Shown one piece after another: positions 8,228-17,328 of a DNA stretch of 32,942 nucleotides (its first letter is position 1; each line of letters begins with the position of its first letter). Origin of the DNA: Saprospiraceae bacterium (GTDB lineage Bacteria > Bacteroidota > Bacteroidia > Chitinophagales > Saprospiraceae). The notes under the pieces are model-generated. The model searched no databases. It saw nothing but the letters and a program-made list of their open reading frames with translations, and had not been told where the DNA came from. The translations under genes were made by a program, and so were the position numbers. The stretch lies in contig JAHDIP010000044.1 of the NCBI GenBank assembly GCA_020630735.1, forward strand, positions 1-32,942. Reading direction: 5' to 3'.

Positions 8228-8482
8228 TTACTCAGCTGCTTTGATAGAGTACGTATAATTCTCCATGATCATATTACTCAATAATTTTTTGCAAGCTGTT
8301 TCGACCTTTTCATTGGCAGCTGCTTCAGAGTCTGCTTCGAGTGTCATCTGAATATGCTTTCCGATACGTACATCCTCTACACCGTTAAGGTCTAAGTTTT
8401 TCATATTATTAGCCACTGTTTTTCCCTGAGGATCTAATAATTTTTTGTGAGGCATTACATCAATTTCTGCAATAAATTTCAT
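8228..8482 (-). CDS. purS: Phosphoribosylformylglycinamidine synthase subunit PurS
   Basis: 84-residue small subunit that bridges PurL and PurQ in the three-part FGAM synthase of purine synthesis and takes part in ammonia transfer. The sequence has the family pattern: MKFIAEIDVMPHKKLLDPQG, then NLDLNGVEDVRIGKHIQMTL, and a C-terminal helix with CKKLLSNMIMENYTY. Its length is typical. It lies 61 bases after pssA and directly before rsmI on the same strand. Neither purL nor purQ is in the window, so the partner subunits must be encoded elsewhere. Confidence 0.92.
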   Translation of the reverse strand: MKFIAEIDVMPHKKLLDPQGKTVANNMKNLDLNGVEDVRIGKHIQMTLEADSEAAANEKVETACKKLLSNMIMENYTYSIKAAE

Positions 8483-8543
8483 TTGTCTATATTTATTTTT
8501 CTGATGATTAATTTTAAATGATATTCTAAGAGCTTCTCGATCT

Positions 8544-9263
8544 CTAAGTCGCCGTCTTTTTACTCAACAAATGTTTAATAATAGAAAAAAGAACATAAGT
8601 AAAAATGATTAAGGAAAAAGCCGCTTCTTTAAAAATCAATAAAAAAACAATCGCTAAAGCCGTAAAGATAAAACGGATCTCATTACCAGCCCATTTTAAG
8701 CCCTTAAATTTTAAATTAAACATCGGCAATTCTGATACCATCAAATACGAGAATATAAAAATAACAGGATACAAAAAGTAAGGACTCGATACCCACTCTC
8801 GCATTCCAAAAGAATCATAATGATAAATCAGCATTAAGCCAACGATAAATCCTGTACATGAAGGAGTCGGCAAACCAATAAATTCTTCAGATTGACGAGT
8901 ATCTAAATTGAATCGAGCAAGTCGTAAACCTGCCATTACCGAAACAATAAATCCTGGAAGTGCATAATAATTGATCTCAGTAGAAGTCAAACCATTGATA
9001 CCACTTTTGGATAAAAGCATATACAATATAGTTCCTGGTACTACTCCAAAGGTCACCATATCTGCCAAAGAGTCCAATTCTTTTCCTAATTCAGAGTGTA
9101 CATTGAGCGATCGGGCGATCATTCCATCCGAATAATCTGCAATAACACCAACTAAGACAAATATAAAAGCAGTAGGAAAATGCCCATATAGTACAGATAC
9201 AACAGCACATGATCCGAAGAACAAATTAAAGAGGGTTATAATATTAGGGATGTTTTTCTTCAT
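8544..9263 (-). CDS. pssA: CDP-diacylglycerol-serine O-phosphatidyltransferase
   Basis: 239-residue integral membrane enzyme that makes phosphatidylserine, the precursor of phosphatidylethanolamine, from CDP-diacylglycerol and serine. The CDP-alcohol phosphatidyltransferase signature is complete: D43-x2-D46-G47-x2-A50-R51-x8-G60-x3-D64-x3-D68. NIITLFNLFFGS at the N-terminus and several hydrophobic segments (about 10-42, 70-105, 125-145, 160-185, 195-235) fit the six-helix family. Start is ATG at 9263. It is the first gene of a probable pssA-purS-rsmI operon. The serine rather than glycerol-phosphate specificity follows from the MKKNIPNIITLFNLFFG and PxPSCTGF blocks of the Bacteroidota PssA type. 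Confidence 0.93.
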   Translation of the reverse strand: MKKNIPNIITLFNLFFGSCAVVSVLYGHFPTAFIFVLVGVIADYSDGMIARSLNVHSELGKELDSLADMVTFGVVPGTILYMLLSKSGINGLTSTEINYYALPGFIVSVMAGLRLARFNLDTRQSEEFIGLPTPSCTGFIVGLMLIYHYDSFGMREWVSSPYFLYPVIFIFSYLMVSELPMFNLKFKGLKWAGNEIRFIFTALAIVFLLIFKEAAFSLIIFTYVLFSIIKHLLSKKTAT

Positions 9264-9382
9264 AATACTCTTCTAGCTTGCTTTTTTTATGTAAAAGTAG
9301 TATTTTTTTTATCTTTTCTGCTGCCAAAAAAGCCAGTACATTGTAAATTAAGAATAACAGGAAATGTTTTTGTATCTACGGG

Positions 9383-9475
9383 TATTCGGTTATCTGATCA
9401 TTAATGGTTGCTATCTTTTGATTTTCAGTAACTTTAGCCGTTCGGTAATCCGAAAACTGTATTGATTTCAGTATA
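9383..9475 (+). repeat. Diverged intergenic repeat, copy A
   Basis: This stretch aligns by eye to 17993-18081 in the same orientation with roughly three quarters identical bases and small gaps. Shared blocks include GATCAT, TTTGATT, TCAGTA, CTTTA and AATCC. Both copies are intergenic and non-coding. Confidence 0.55.
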
Positions 9476-9513
9476 TCATGAACTCCTGAAAATCGTTTCG
9501 CCCTAATTTGGCA

Positions 9514-9629
9514 TTTTGAACAGCATAGGGATTAAGTATATTAAATCCCCCTTACTGCCTAAAATTGTATCCAAAGGCGAAATTGTCGTTAACTTCACCT
9601 TTGAAGCAACACTTTTCTACTGTTCAAAA
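9514..9629. repeat. Nested inverted repeats, possible structured RNA or repeat element
   Basis: TTTTGAACAG (9514-9523) and CTGTTCAAAA (9620-9629) form a perfect 10-base inverted repeat. It encloses GGGATT (9528-9533) with AATCCC (9544-9549), and CAAAGGCGAA (9572-9581) with TTCACCTTTG (9594-9603, one mismatch). The layout is that of a three-way junction. Confidence 0.45.
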
Positions 9630-9734
9630 CGTTTAATTAGAGACTAGTATTAAACATTTTATTAGCTCCAAACATTAAATACTTGATGTGATTAAAGAAT
9701 GTGTTTTAGATAAAGAAGACAAAGCAAAAACAAT

Positions 9735-12700
9735 ATGACAAAATTGAATTATATAAGATACTGTACCATTTGTTTACTCCTCTCTGTCTGTCATATCCTG
9801 ACAGCGCAGCCAAGCAATGACGATTGTGAAAATGCTATAGAAATTATAGATGTAGCCAATAGTTGCTCAGATGTAGCGGCCTATACCAACATCAATGCAA
9901 CAGATTCAGGCTATGGAGGTGCCACTTGTTTTGCGAATGCCTCTAATGATGTTTGGTTTTCCTTTACAGCAATTGCAACCGATGCGACTATTACGATTAA
10001 TGGAAATCAATTTTTAGGAGGCGGAGGATCGCTTTCCAATCCTGAAGTTGCTCTATATGATGGTGTTTGTGGAGGAACAATTAATGAGTTTGAATGTGCT
10101 TCAGATGCTGTAGGCAATAATGTCATCGAATTATATAAAGGAGGTTTGATTCCAGGAACAGTTTACTTCATTCGAGTACAGGGGCGGAATGGTTCAGAGG
10201 GGACATTCCAATTATGTATTAATAATTATTTCCCACCTGTTAATCCAGGTTCAGATTGTCCAGATGCATCGATACTTTGTGATAAGTCGCCTTTTGTAGT
10301 ACAAGCAGTAAATGGCGCAGGATTGAATAATGATGAAGCTAGTGGTACCTGCTTAGGTGGCCTTGGTCAAGCATCAGAATCTAATTCGACTTGGTTTTCG
10401 TGGACAGCGGCTACTTCTGGATCGCTGACCTTTACATTAACGCCCCTTAGCCCACCAGATGATTTGGATTTTGTAGTATATGAATTGCCAAATGGAGTGA
10501 GCAATTGTTCAGGCAAAATGGATTTACGTTGTATGGCTTCTGGTGATAATGTTTTTCCAAGTCCTTGTATGGGCCCAACAGGTTTAGCGAATGGAGAAAT
10601 TGATGTTTCGGAACCAGCAGGTTGTAATAATCCTACTCAAAATAGTTTTTTAGCTCCAATAGATATGGTGGCTGGTCGAAGTTATGCTTTAGTGGTTAAT
10701 AACTTTACTTCTGCCAATAATGGATTTTCCATTGAGTTTGGAGGAACAGGAGAATTCCTCGGCCCTGAAGCCGCTTTTACGACCAATGACCCGAATAATA
10801 GCGTTTGCTATGGTGACCCGATTAGCTTTACAGATGCTTCTACATTTGCGCTCGGTTCTATTGTTGGTTGGTCTTGGGGATTTGGAGTAGGGGCTACACC
10901 TTCTAATGCCACAGGTCCAGGACCACACGCTGTTACTTGGGACTCACCTGGAGTGAAAACAGTTATTCTAACTGTAGAAAGTGATCTTGGTTGTATTGTA
11001 GTTGAAACAGGGACTATAATTGTCGAACAATGTTGCAATGATGAAAATGCGATGACAATTACCGAAACAATAGACGATGTGCTTTGTGCTAATATTTTTG
11101 AAGGTGCTATAGATTTGAATGTTGATAGTAATGTTCCTCCTTATACATATGAATGGAGTACAGGCTCTACCAATTCATCTATTAATAACTTGGAATCAGG
11201 TGAGTACATGGTGACGATCACCAATGATGCTGCTTGCGATACTGTTTTAACATTTACAGTAGATAGCCCTCCACCTATTCTGATTGATACATTGATAACC
11301 ATGCCTACTTGTGATGGAGGTCAAGATGGTGCAGTTACGCTAAATGTATCAGGTGGAGTAGCGCCTTATGATTTCGATTGGATTAATCCTGGAATAGGAA
11401 CCGTAAGTGGCAATACATTATCTAATGTGCCAATTGGCGACTATAATGTTGTTGTAACAGATGCTAATAATTGTGTTGAAAATCTAACGATTGAAGTACG
11501 AGAATTAGAACTCATATTAGATCCTACGGTACAAGCAATCATTCAACCTTCTTGTTTTGGTTTTTCAGATGGTTCTATTTTATTGATTGTTGCGAATGGT
11601 TTACCTCCATATCAGTTTGATTGGAATGATGGCAATGGGTATGTGTCTGATAATTCTATTGATAATATTGCTGCAGGAACCTTTACCATAAATGTTTTGG
11701 ATGCCAATAACTGTACTGGACAATTTGATCTAGTTGTAGATCAACCTACGCCGTTAGCACTTATTGTCGATCCAACCAATAGTAGTTGTTTCAATGCAGA
11801 TGATGGTGTAGCCTTTGCAAATATATCAGGAGGTGTTGGAAATTATACTTACACTTGGAACAATGGACAAACGACACAATCTGCAGTCGATCTTGCTCCA
11901 GGAGATTACTTTGTCACTGTACTAGATGGAAATGGTTGTGTAATAGAAGGCAATACAAGTACGATAGAACCACCAGAGTTATTTATTGATGTGGTGCGAG
12001 TAGAAGATGTTGTATGCTTTGGTGATGAAACAGGAACGATTAGTGTTATTGGCTCTGGAGGCACACCAGACTACGAATATAGTGTTGATGGTTTTACGTT
12101 TCAAACAGATACAACTTTTACTAATTTAGGAGCTGGTACTTATATCTTAACAGCAATGGATGCGATGGGGTGTTTAGATTCTACCACAGCTACCATTTCT
12201 CAACCTCTAGAATTAATCGTCGATGCAGGAGAAGATCAAACGGTAGATTTGGGCTATTCAGTAGAACTTCCGACCATTATAAGTCCACCATTTACTCCTG
12301 TAGATTATGCTTGGGTGCCTGGCGAAAACTCGTTGGACTGTACCGATTGTCCTCGACCAACAGCTACGCCGCCTAATACGACAACTTATGAAGTAACGGT
12401 TACGGATCAACTTGGATGTACAGATACAGATCAAGTAACAGTGAATGTGGTTAAAAATAGACCAATCTATATTCCGAATGCTTTTTCACCTAATGCTGAT
12501 GGATTCAATGACTTTTTTACAGCATATGGTGGTCCTGCGGCAAGACAAATAAAACTACTTCGAATTTTTAGTCGTTGGGGCGATTTTCTATTTGAAACAA
12601 CAGATATTGATTTAAATAATGAGCAGCTTGGTTGGAATGGTATTTATAGAGGCAAACCAGTAGAATCGGGTGTATATGCCTACTATATAGAAATCGAATT

Positions 12701-12752
12701 TATAGATAACGAAGTAGTTCCTTTTTCTGGCGATATAACAATTATAAAGTAA
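9735..12752 (+). CDS. Large T9SS-exported surface protein, gliding-type C-terminus
   Basis: 1005 residues. A signal peptide (1-24, ending LTA before Gln25) is followed by two Cys-containing jelly-roll-like domains (about 26-165 starting NDDCENAIEI, and 172-345), and a PKD-like domain (about 345-435). Then come five SprB-type repeats (about 440-815, each with a Cys, a DG turn, a GG-x-PPY-like turn and a YxVTVxDxxGC end), an Ig-like segment with CTDC, and a C-terminal domain of about 95 residues opening IYIPNAFSPNADGFNDFF. That last domain is the type B (gliding motility-associated) T9SS sorting signal. It should be exported and attached to the cell surface and may act as adhesin; the exact role is not determined. 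lptC starts on the very next base. No porP/sprF-like partner, which often accompanies type B proteins, is adjacent. Confidence 0.88.
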   Translation: MTKLNYIRYCTICLLLSVCHILTAQPSNDDCENAIEIIDVANSCSDVAAYTNINATDSGYGGATCFANASNDVWFSFTAIATDATITINGNQFLGGGGSLSNPEVALYDGVCGGTINEFECASDAVGNNVIELYKGGLIPGTVYFIRVQGRNGSEGTFQLCINNYFPPVNPGSDCPDASILCDKSPFVVQAVNGAGLNNDEASGTCLGGLGQASESNSTWFSWTAATSGSLTFTLTPLSPPDDLDFVVYELPNGVSNCSGKMDLRCMASGDNVFPSPCMGPTGLANGEIDVSEPAGCNNPTQNSFLAPIDMVAGRSYALVVNNFTSANNGFSIEFGGTGEFLGPEAAFTTNDPNNSVCYGDPISFTDASTFALGSIVGWSWGFGVGATPSNATGPGPHAVTWDSPGVKTVILTVESDLGCIVVETGTIIVEQCCNDENAMTITETIDDVLCANIFEGAIDLNVDSNVPPYTYEWSTGSTNSSINNLESGEYMVTITNDAACDTVLTFTVDSPPPILIDTLITMPTCDGGQDGAVTLNVSGGVAPYDFDWINPGIGTVSGNTLSNVPIGDYNVVVTDANNCVENLTIEVRELELILDPTVQAIIQPSCFGFSDGSILLIVANGLPPYQFDWNDGNGYVSDNSIDNIAAGTFTINVLDANNCTGQFDLVVDQPTPLALIVDPTNSSCFNADDGVAFANISGGVGNYTYTWNNGQTTQSAVDLAPGDYFVTVLDGNGCVIEGNTSTIEPPELFIDVVRVEDVVCFGDETGTISVIGSGGTPDYEYSVDGFTFQTDTTFTNLGAGTYILTAMDAMGCLDSTTATISQPLELIVDAGEDQTVDLGYSVELPTIISPPFTPVDYAWVPGENSLDCTDCPRPTATPPNTTTYEVTVTDQLGCTDTDQVTVNVVKNRPIYIPNAFSPNADGFNDFFTAYGGPAARQIKLLRIFSRWGDFLFETTDIDLNNEQLGWNGIYRGKPVESGVYAYYIEIEFIDNEVVPFSGDITIIK

Positions 12753-13316
12753 ATGCAAATAAAGCAACTTTTAGGACTAATACTAAGTATAGTATTTATA
12801 GTAGGGTGCGAAAATGATTTGACAGAAATACAAAAAGTAATTACAGAAGAAGAAGTTGGGACAGAACAAGCTTTTGACGTCGAAATGTTGTACAGCGATT
12901 CGGCACAAGTTCGAGTACGGATAAAAGGCCCCACTTTAATTCGGCATTTAGATAAAAAAGACCCTAGAGAAGAATTTCCAGAAGGCGTTCAAGTAGATTT
13001 TTTTGGCCCTCGTAATACTCCTCAAAGTGTTTTGACTGCCAAGTATGCTATTCGGCACCAGAGGAAAAATGAAGTTTTTGTTCGTGATAGCGTCGTATGG
13101 GAAAGTAAAAATCAAGAACGACTAGAAACAGAAGAACTAATTTGGGATGATCGAAACCAACGGGTGTACTCCAATAAATTTGTAACGATTCGTAAGCCTG
13201 AAGAAGTTATTTATGGTTATGGCTTTGAAGCTACACAGGATTTTACCCATTGGAAAATAAAAGCGATAGAAGGTCGACTCAAAGTAGATGGGCTAAAGGA
13301 CGAATTTAAAAACTAA
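12753..13316 (+). CDS. lptC: LPS export protein LptC (lipoprotein type)
   Basis: 187 residues. The N-terminus MQIKQLLGLILSIVFIVGC is a lipoprotein signal with acylated Cys19, where proteobacterial LptC has a transmembrane helix. The remainder matches the LptC/OstA-like beta-jellyroll: EVEMLYSDSAQVRVRI-like start, EEFPEGVQVDFF, then repeated strand pairs (SVLTAKYAIRH, KNEVFVRDSVVW, ERLETEELIWDDRNQRVYSN), and the KIKAIEGRL end. It receives LPS from LptB2FG and passes it to the periplasmic bridge. ATG 12753 follows the stop of the previous gene with no gap. A CNNM-type gene follows, which I recall as a common lptC neighbour in Bacteroidota. Confidence 0.88.
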   Translation: MQIKQLLGLILSIVFIVGCENDLTEIQKVITEEEVGTEQAFDVEMLYSDSAQVRVRIKGPTLIRHLDKKDPREEFPEGVQVDFFGPRNTPQSVLTAKYAIRHQRKNEVFVRDSVVWESKNQERLETEELIWDDRNQRVYSNKFVTIRKPEEVIYGYGFEATQDFTHWKIKAIEGRLKVDGLKDEFKN

Positions 13317-13354
13317 TTTTTTTATAAATATTAAATAAAAGAGTTATTTTAATA

Positions 13355-13362
13355 TAACTTTG
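13355..13362 (+). promoter_or_regulatory. Candidate -7 promoter element
   Basis: TAACTTTG is an exact TAnnTTTG match 39 bases before the ATG of the CNNM-type gene. The region upstream is A/T-rich without a clear -33 TTTG. Confidence 0.4.
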
Positions 13363-13401
13363 CTTATTCATCTATAGCTTAAACATTACGATAAAAAGCA
13401 A

Positions 13402-14655
13402 ATGCTTATAGCACTCATCATCCTATTTTTAATACTTTCAGCTTTGTTCTCTGGAACAGAAATTGCGTTTATTTCAGCAAGTAAGTTGAGGGTAGAGTTA
13501 GACCGAGACAAAGGTTCGCGTCAAGGAGCAATTTTAGCTGGTTTTTTTGCCAAACCAGCAGATTTTTTAGGAACTATGCTTGTAGGCAACAATATCGCTT
13601 TAGTCGTATTTACTTATCTAATGACTCAATTATTAGCTCCATATATTGAGCCATATGTAGCAAGCGAATTGCTGCGCTTATTATTGAGTACGATTGTTAT
13701 TACCATTGTTGTTCTTATTTTTGGAGAGTTTTTTCCAAAAACATTCTTCCGATTATATGCCAATGAGTTACTTTATTTTTTGGCCTTTCCTTTGGCCTTT
13801 TTAAAGTTTATCTTAGCCATTCCCGCAGGGCTAATGACAAAACTATCTAACTTCTTATTACGACTTGTCTTAAAAACACCCGTTGAAAATGTAGAGCAAG
13901 TTTTTACTCGTTTAGATTTAGAAACCTTTATTAAAGATACTCGTGTAGAAGATTCAACGGAAGAAATTGATACAACACTCTTTGAAAAGGCACTTTACTT
14001 GAAGCAAACGAAGGTAAAAGAATGTATGGTGCCACGTACAGAAATAGAAGAAGTCGATGTTAGTGCTACAATTCAAGACTTAAAAGACAAATTTCAAGAA
14101 TCAAATCATTCTAGACTAATCGTAACAAAAGACGATATAGATAATGTATTGGGATACGTACATCATTTGCAGATGCTCGAAGAACCGAAAGGCATAGAGG
14201 AGATGATTTTAACTATTCCTATTGTACCTGAGGTTATGAGAGTACATGATCTAATGAATCGGTTGATAAAAGATCGAATCAATATAGCTTGTGTAGTTGA
14301 TGAATATGGTGGTACTGCGGGTATCATCACCTTAGAAGATATTTTGGAAGAAATTTTTGGGGAAATCGAAGACGAACACGACCAAGAAGAATATGTAGAA
14401 GTGCAAGTGTCTGAAGAAGAGTTTATTTTTTCTGGGCGTTTAGAAATAGATTACCTCAATGAAAAATACGAAGCGCTAAACTTTCCAGATGGAGAATATA
14501 CTACTCTGTCAGGTTATTTAGTAATGACAACAGAAACCATTCCTAAACAAAATGCGGAAATTGAATTGGAGGGATACCGCTTTATTTTAGAATTAGTAAG
14601 TGATACTAAAATTGAAACTGTTCGAGTGCTTAAACTAGAAGAAGAACAAGTCTAA
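13402..14655 (+). CDS. CNNM/CorC-type (hemolysin-family) membrane protein
   Basis: 417 residues: a DUF21/CNNM membrane domain (about 1-170, helices near 3-20, 60-80, 95-115, 128-150), two CBS domains (about 205-325, including CVVDEYGGTAGIITLEDILEEIFGEIEDEHD), and a CorC_HlyC domain (about 335-415). The family is linked to divalent cation (Mg/Co) transport or regulation; the old name hemolysin is misleading. The gliding protein GldE belongs to the same family, but gldD, its usual neighbour, is absent, so GldE is not claimed. The stop overlaps the start of the next gene by one base (TAATG), implying translational coupling with the patatin-like protein. Confidence 0.88.
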   Translation: MLIALIILFLILSALFSGTEIAFISASKLRVELDRDKGSRQGAILAGFFAKPADFLGTMLVGNNIALVVFTYLMTQLLAPYIEPYVASELLRLLLSTIVITIVVLIFGEFFPKTFFRLYANELLYFLAFPLAFLKFILAIPAGLMTKLSNFLLRLVLKTPVENVEQVFTRLDLETFIKDTRVEDSTEEIDTTLFEKALYLKQTKVKECMVPRTEIEEVDVSATIQDLKDKFQESNHSRLIVTKDDIDNVLGYVHHLQMLEEPKGIEEMILTIPIVPEVMRVHDLMNRLIKDRINIACVVDEYGGTAGIITLEDILEEIFGEIEDEHDQEEYVEVQVSEEEFIFSGRLEIDYLNEKYEALNFPDGEYTTLSGYLVMTTETIPKQNAEIELEGYRFILELVSDTKIETVRVLKLEEEQV

Positions 14656-16904
14656 TGAAGAAATGGTTTACTGACATATTCTATTCTTTTCCTATTCAGT
14701 TAGTAATATTACACCTTCGAAATAATTTATTACTAATTGGTCTGTGGCTGTTGATCGCATTATTAATGACGGGCACAGTGGCGAAGCTATATGGTATTCG
14801 ATATCTGTTTATTACACCTGAATATTTGGGCGAAGTTAACTTTTGGAGTTACTTTTTTGTTGGCTTTGCTTTTGGTGGTTTTTTAATGACTTGGAATCTG
14901 ACTACCTATTTACTCGATGCGCATCATTTCCCCTTTTTAGCTTCTTTGGAACGACCCTTTACAAAATTTTGCCTAAATAATTTTATCGTTCCTCTGGTAT
15001 TTATTACTGTTTATTTTGGATATACAATTCACTTTTCGTGGTATTATGAGTACTGGGATGCTAGTGTCATTTTTCAAAACTGTTTAGGCTTCTTTTTTGG
15101 ATGCATTACATTGTTGATGTTATCCTCGATTTATTTTTACTACACGAATAAAGATATTCTTAGTTTTCTGAAAATTAAAAAGAAAGCGCCGAATATGGTT
15201 GGAAAAATAGCTCCAGGTCGTAGAGTGCCTACTGTGCAAAAATTAAAATCTGGTGAACGGCATTGGCGAGTCGATACCTACCTTAACGAGTCTCTCCGAC
15301 CTCGAATCGTACGAAGTGTAGCACACTATGACAATAGTATCTTACTAAGTGTTTTCAAACAAAATCACGTTAATGCTTTGATCGTACAACTATTCGGGTT
15401 GGTCGTATTGATCATTTTGGGCTTATTGATAGACATCCCTTTTTTTATAATTCCTGCAGGAGGTAGCCTGTTTATTTTTGCTAGCGTTTTAGTGGCAATA
15501 ACTGGCGCAGTGACGTATTGGTTTCACCGTTGGCGGATTTCGATTATGGTTTTGTTTTTAATTTGTATCAATTTCATTACCCGCTTTGATCTGTTTAGCC
15601 ATAAAAATAAAGGCTATGGAATGGACTATACTCAAGAGTTGGTCAAATATAATTATCAAGCACTAAATGATCAATGTATGCCTGATATTGTGAATGAGGA
15701 TAAGGCTAATACCATAAATATACTTAACAACTGGCGTAAAAAATTCGGTAAAAAAAAATTAGACAAACCTAAAATGGTCGTCTTTTGTACAAGTGGTGGT
15801 GGAATGAAAGCTACTGTTTGGGCAATGCAAGTGATGCAACAAGCAGATAGCCTTTTAAATGGAGATTTGTTTAAACATACTACCCTTATTACTGGAGCTT
15901 CTGGTGGTTTGATGGGAGCAGCTTATTTTAGAGAACTAAAACTTCAACAAGATCAAGGAAGTTTGAATGATATTTATCATCCTAAATATGTGGATAAAAT
16001 TTCTGGTGATTTACTAAATTCTTTAGCCTTTACAATCGTCTCCAACGATCTCTTTTTGCCTTGGATGGAATTTGAATCAGGTGGTTACATTTATCGAAAA
16101 GATAGAGGTTATATTTTTGAAAAACAGCTGAATGAAAATACGAATAATGTTTTTAATAAAACACTCGGCGACTATAAAGCACCAGAATCAGATGCTACTA
16201 TTCCATTACTTTTAGTAACACCATCCATCGTCAATGATGGTCGTCGATTGGTGATTTCACCTCAAGGTGTTTCGTATATGACTACGGCACCAATAGGCGT
16301 TGAAAAACGAAATGAAGTCGAAATAGATGCAGTAGATTTTGGTCGTTTATTTGCAAATCAGCGAGCTGATAATTTACGGTTTACTACTGCCTTACGAATG
16401 AATGCAACTTACCCATATATCCTTCCAAATGTATACCTACCTAGCGAGCCAAATCTCGAAGTTATGGATGCTGGTTTTAGAGATAATTATGGCATAATGT
16501 CCGCTACACGATTTATTCACGTTTTTAAAGATTGGATATTGAACAATACTAGTGGCGTGGTGTTAATTCAAGTAGCAGGTGGCGAACGATTAGAAGAAAT
16601 TAGTTCAAGCGATGATAGTGGTATTATTGAGTCTTTTTTCAATCCTTTGGGTATCGCAGGGCAAATCTTGCAGCTCCAAGATTTTGAACACGATAATAGC
16701 TTAGGACTCTTGTATGATTTGCTTGGCAAAGATAATTTTGATGTTGTCCGATTTACATACGAACCAAGTAATCAAAATGAAATTGCTTCTATGACCTTCC
16801 ATCTCACTAAACGAGAGAAGAATGATATTCTTGAAGCATTTTATTTAGAAAAAAATCAAAAAAGTTTTAGACAGTTGAAACGGATATTATATAACGCGAA
16901 GTAA
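14655..16904 (+). CDS. Membrane-anchored patatin-like phospholipase
   Basis: 749 residues. The N-terminal half has about seven hydrophobic helices (near 24-46, 63-85, 108-128, 136-160, 245-265, 268-290, 296-315). The C-terminal half is a patatin-like lipase: oxyanion Gly loop SGGGMKA (380-386), nucleophile elbow GASGG (414-418, Ser416), and DAG (605-607) with catalytic Asp605. The intact Ser-Asp dyad predicts acyl-hydrolase activity on lipids near the membrane. The ATG overlaps the stop of the CNNM-type gene. The combination of polytopic membrane part and patatin domain is unlike the short soluble patatins. The substrate is unknown. The upstream neighbours lptC and the CNNM gene suggest an envelope role. 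Confidence 0.82.
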   Translation: MKKWFTDIFYSFPIQLVILHLRNNLLLIGLWLLIALLMTGTVAKLYGIRYLFITPEYLGEVNFWSYFFVGFAFGGFLMTWNLTTYLLDAHHFPFLASLERPFTKFCLNNFIVPLVFITVYFGYTIHFSWYYEYWDASVIFQNCLGFFFGCITLLMLSSIYFYYTNKDILSFLKIKKKAPNMVGKIAPGRRVPTVQKLKSGERHWRVDTYLNESLRPRIVRSVAHYDNSILLSVFKQNHVNALIVQLFGLVVLIILGLLIDIPFFIIPAGGSLFIFASVLVAITGAVTYWFHRWRISIMVLFLICINFITRFDLFSHKNKGYGMDYTQELVKYNYQALNDQCMPDIVNEDKANTINILNNWRKKFGKKKLDKPKMVVFCTSGGGMKATVWAMQVMQQADSLLNGDLFKHTTLITGASGGLMGAAYFRELKLQQDQGSLNDIYHPKYVDKISGDLLNSLAFTIVSNDLFLPWMEFESGGYIYRKDRGYIFEKQLNENTNNVFNKTLGDYKAPESDATIPLLLVTPSIVNDGRRLVISPQGVSYMTTAPIGVEKRNEVEIDAVDFGRLFANQRADNLRFTTALRMNATYPYILPNVYLPSEPNLEVMDAGFRDNYGIMSATRFIHVFKDWILNNTSGVVLIQVAGGERLEEISSSDDSGIIESFFNPLGIAGQILQLQDFEHDNSLGLLYDLLGKDNFDVVRFTYEPSNQNEIASMTFHLTKREKNDILEAFYLEKNQKSFRQLKRILYNAK

Positions 16905-17328
16905 AATTGCGTTATTTATAACCTAGTAGTTTGAGGTTCGACTGATAGGTTAACTCTAAGTGTACTGTCTTCAATTTAGAAATATTTTTCACGTTATGAA
17001 ATGGACCAAAAGAATTGCGAACTAAGTAGCGGGAAGCTCGGACAAATACTAAAGCATAGGCTTGATTCGGGGATCAAAAAGCATAGAGTTTTTTTGTTCT
17101 ATATTTTTGCCTTCTTTTCATCGATGAAAATCGAAGATTCATGAACACCAAAGATGATAAGAAGTGAACTAAAAGAAGGATGCCGTGGCAAATACTAAAC
17201 AATAGCTCCTGATATTTTGATTTAGATTAGGCCTCAAGCAAGTCCTCTTAAGTTGACAGACTTATATTCGAGTGATCCTATCTGCATAATTTACAATTTG
17301 GTTTTGAAAAGATTTAATATAAACTATA
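16905..17328. other. 424-base intergenic region without a supported gene
   Basis: No reading frame looks real here. The only structure noticed is a 9-base inverted repeat CCTTCTTTT (17110-17118) and AAAAGAAGG (17171-17179) around A/T-rich DNA, and AACCTA/TAGGTT close to the patatin-like gene end. The promoter of the thioredoxin-like gene should lie near the right end, but no exact consensus was seen. Confidence 0.5.

Larger units (their letters stand above)
9264..9734. other. 471-base intergenic region with repeat and structured DNA
   Basis: No gene is supported in this gap between divergent pssA and the large T9SS protein gene. It holds one copy of a diverged intergenic repeat (9383-9475) and a nested inverted-repeat block (9514-9629). 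Both promoters must also lie here, but no exact TAnnTTTG element was found for either. Confidence 0.6.

Noticed and set aside
13402-14655. GldE gliding protein
   Set aside because: Same family, but the typical gldD neighbour is absent, and CNNM-type genes beside lptC are common in Bacteroidota; a gliding role is not supported.
17110-17179. Insertion-sequence remnant in the 16.9-17.3 kb gap
   Set aside because: Only a 9-base inverted repeat is present, with no transposase fragment or target duplication.
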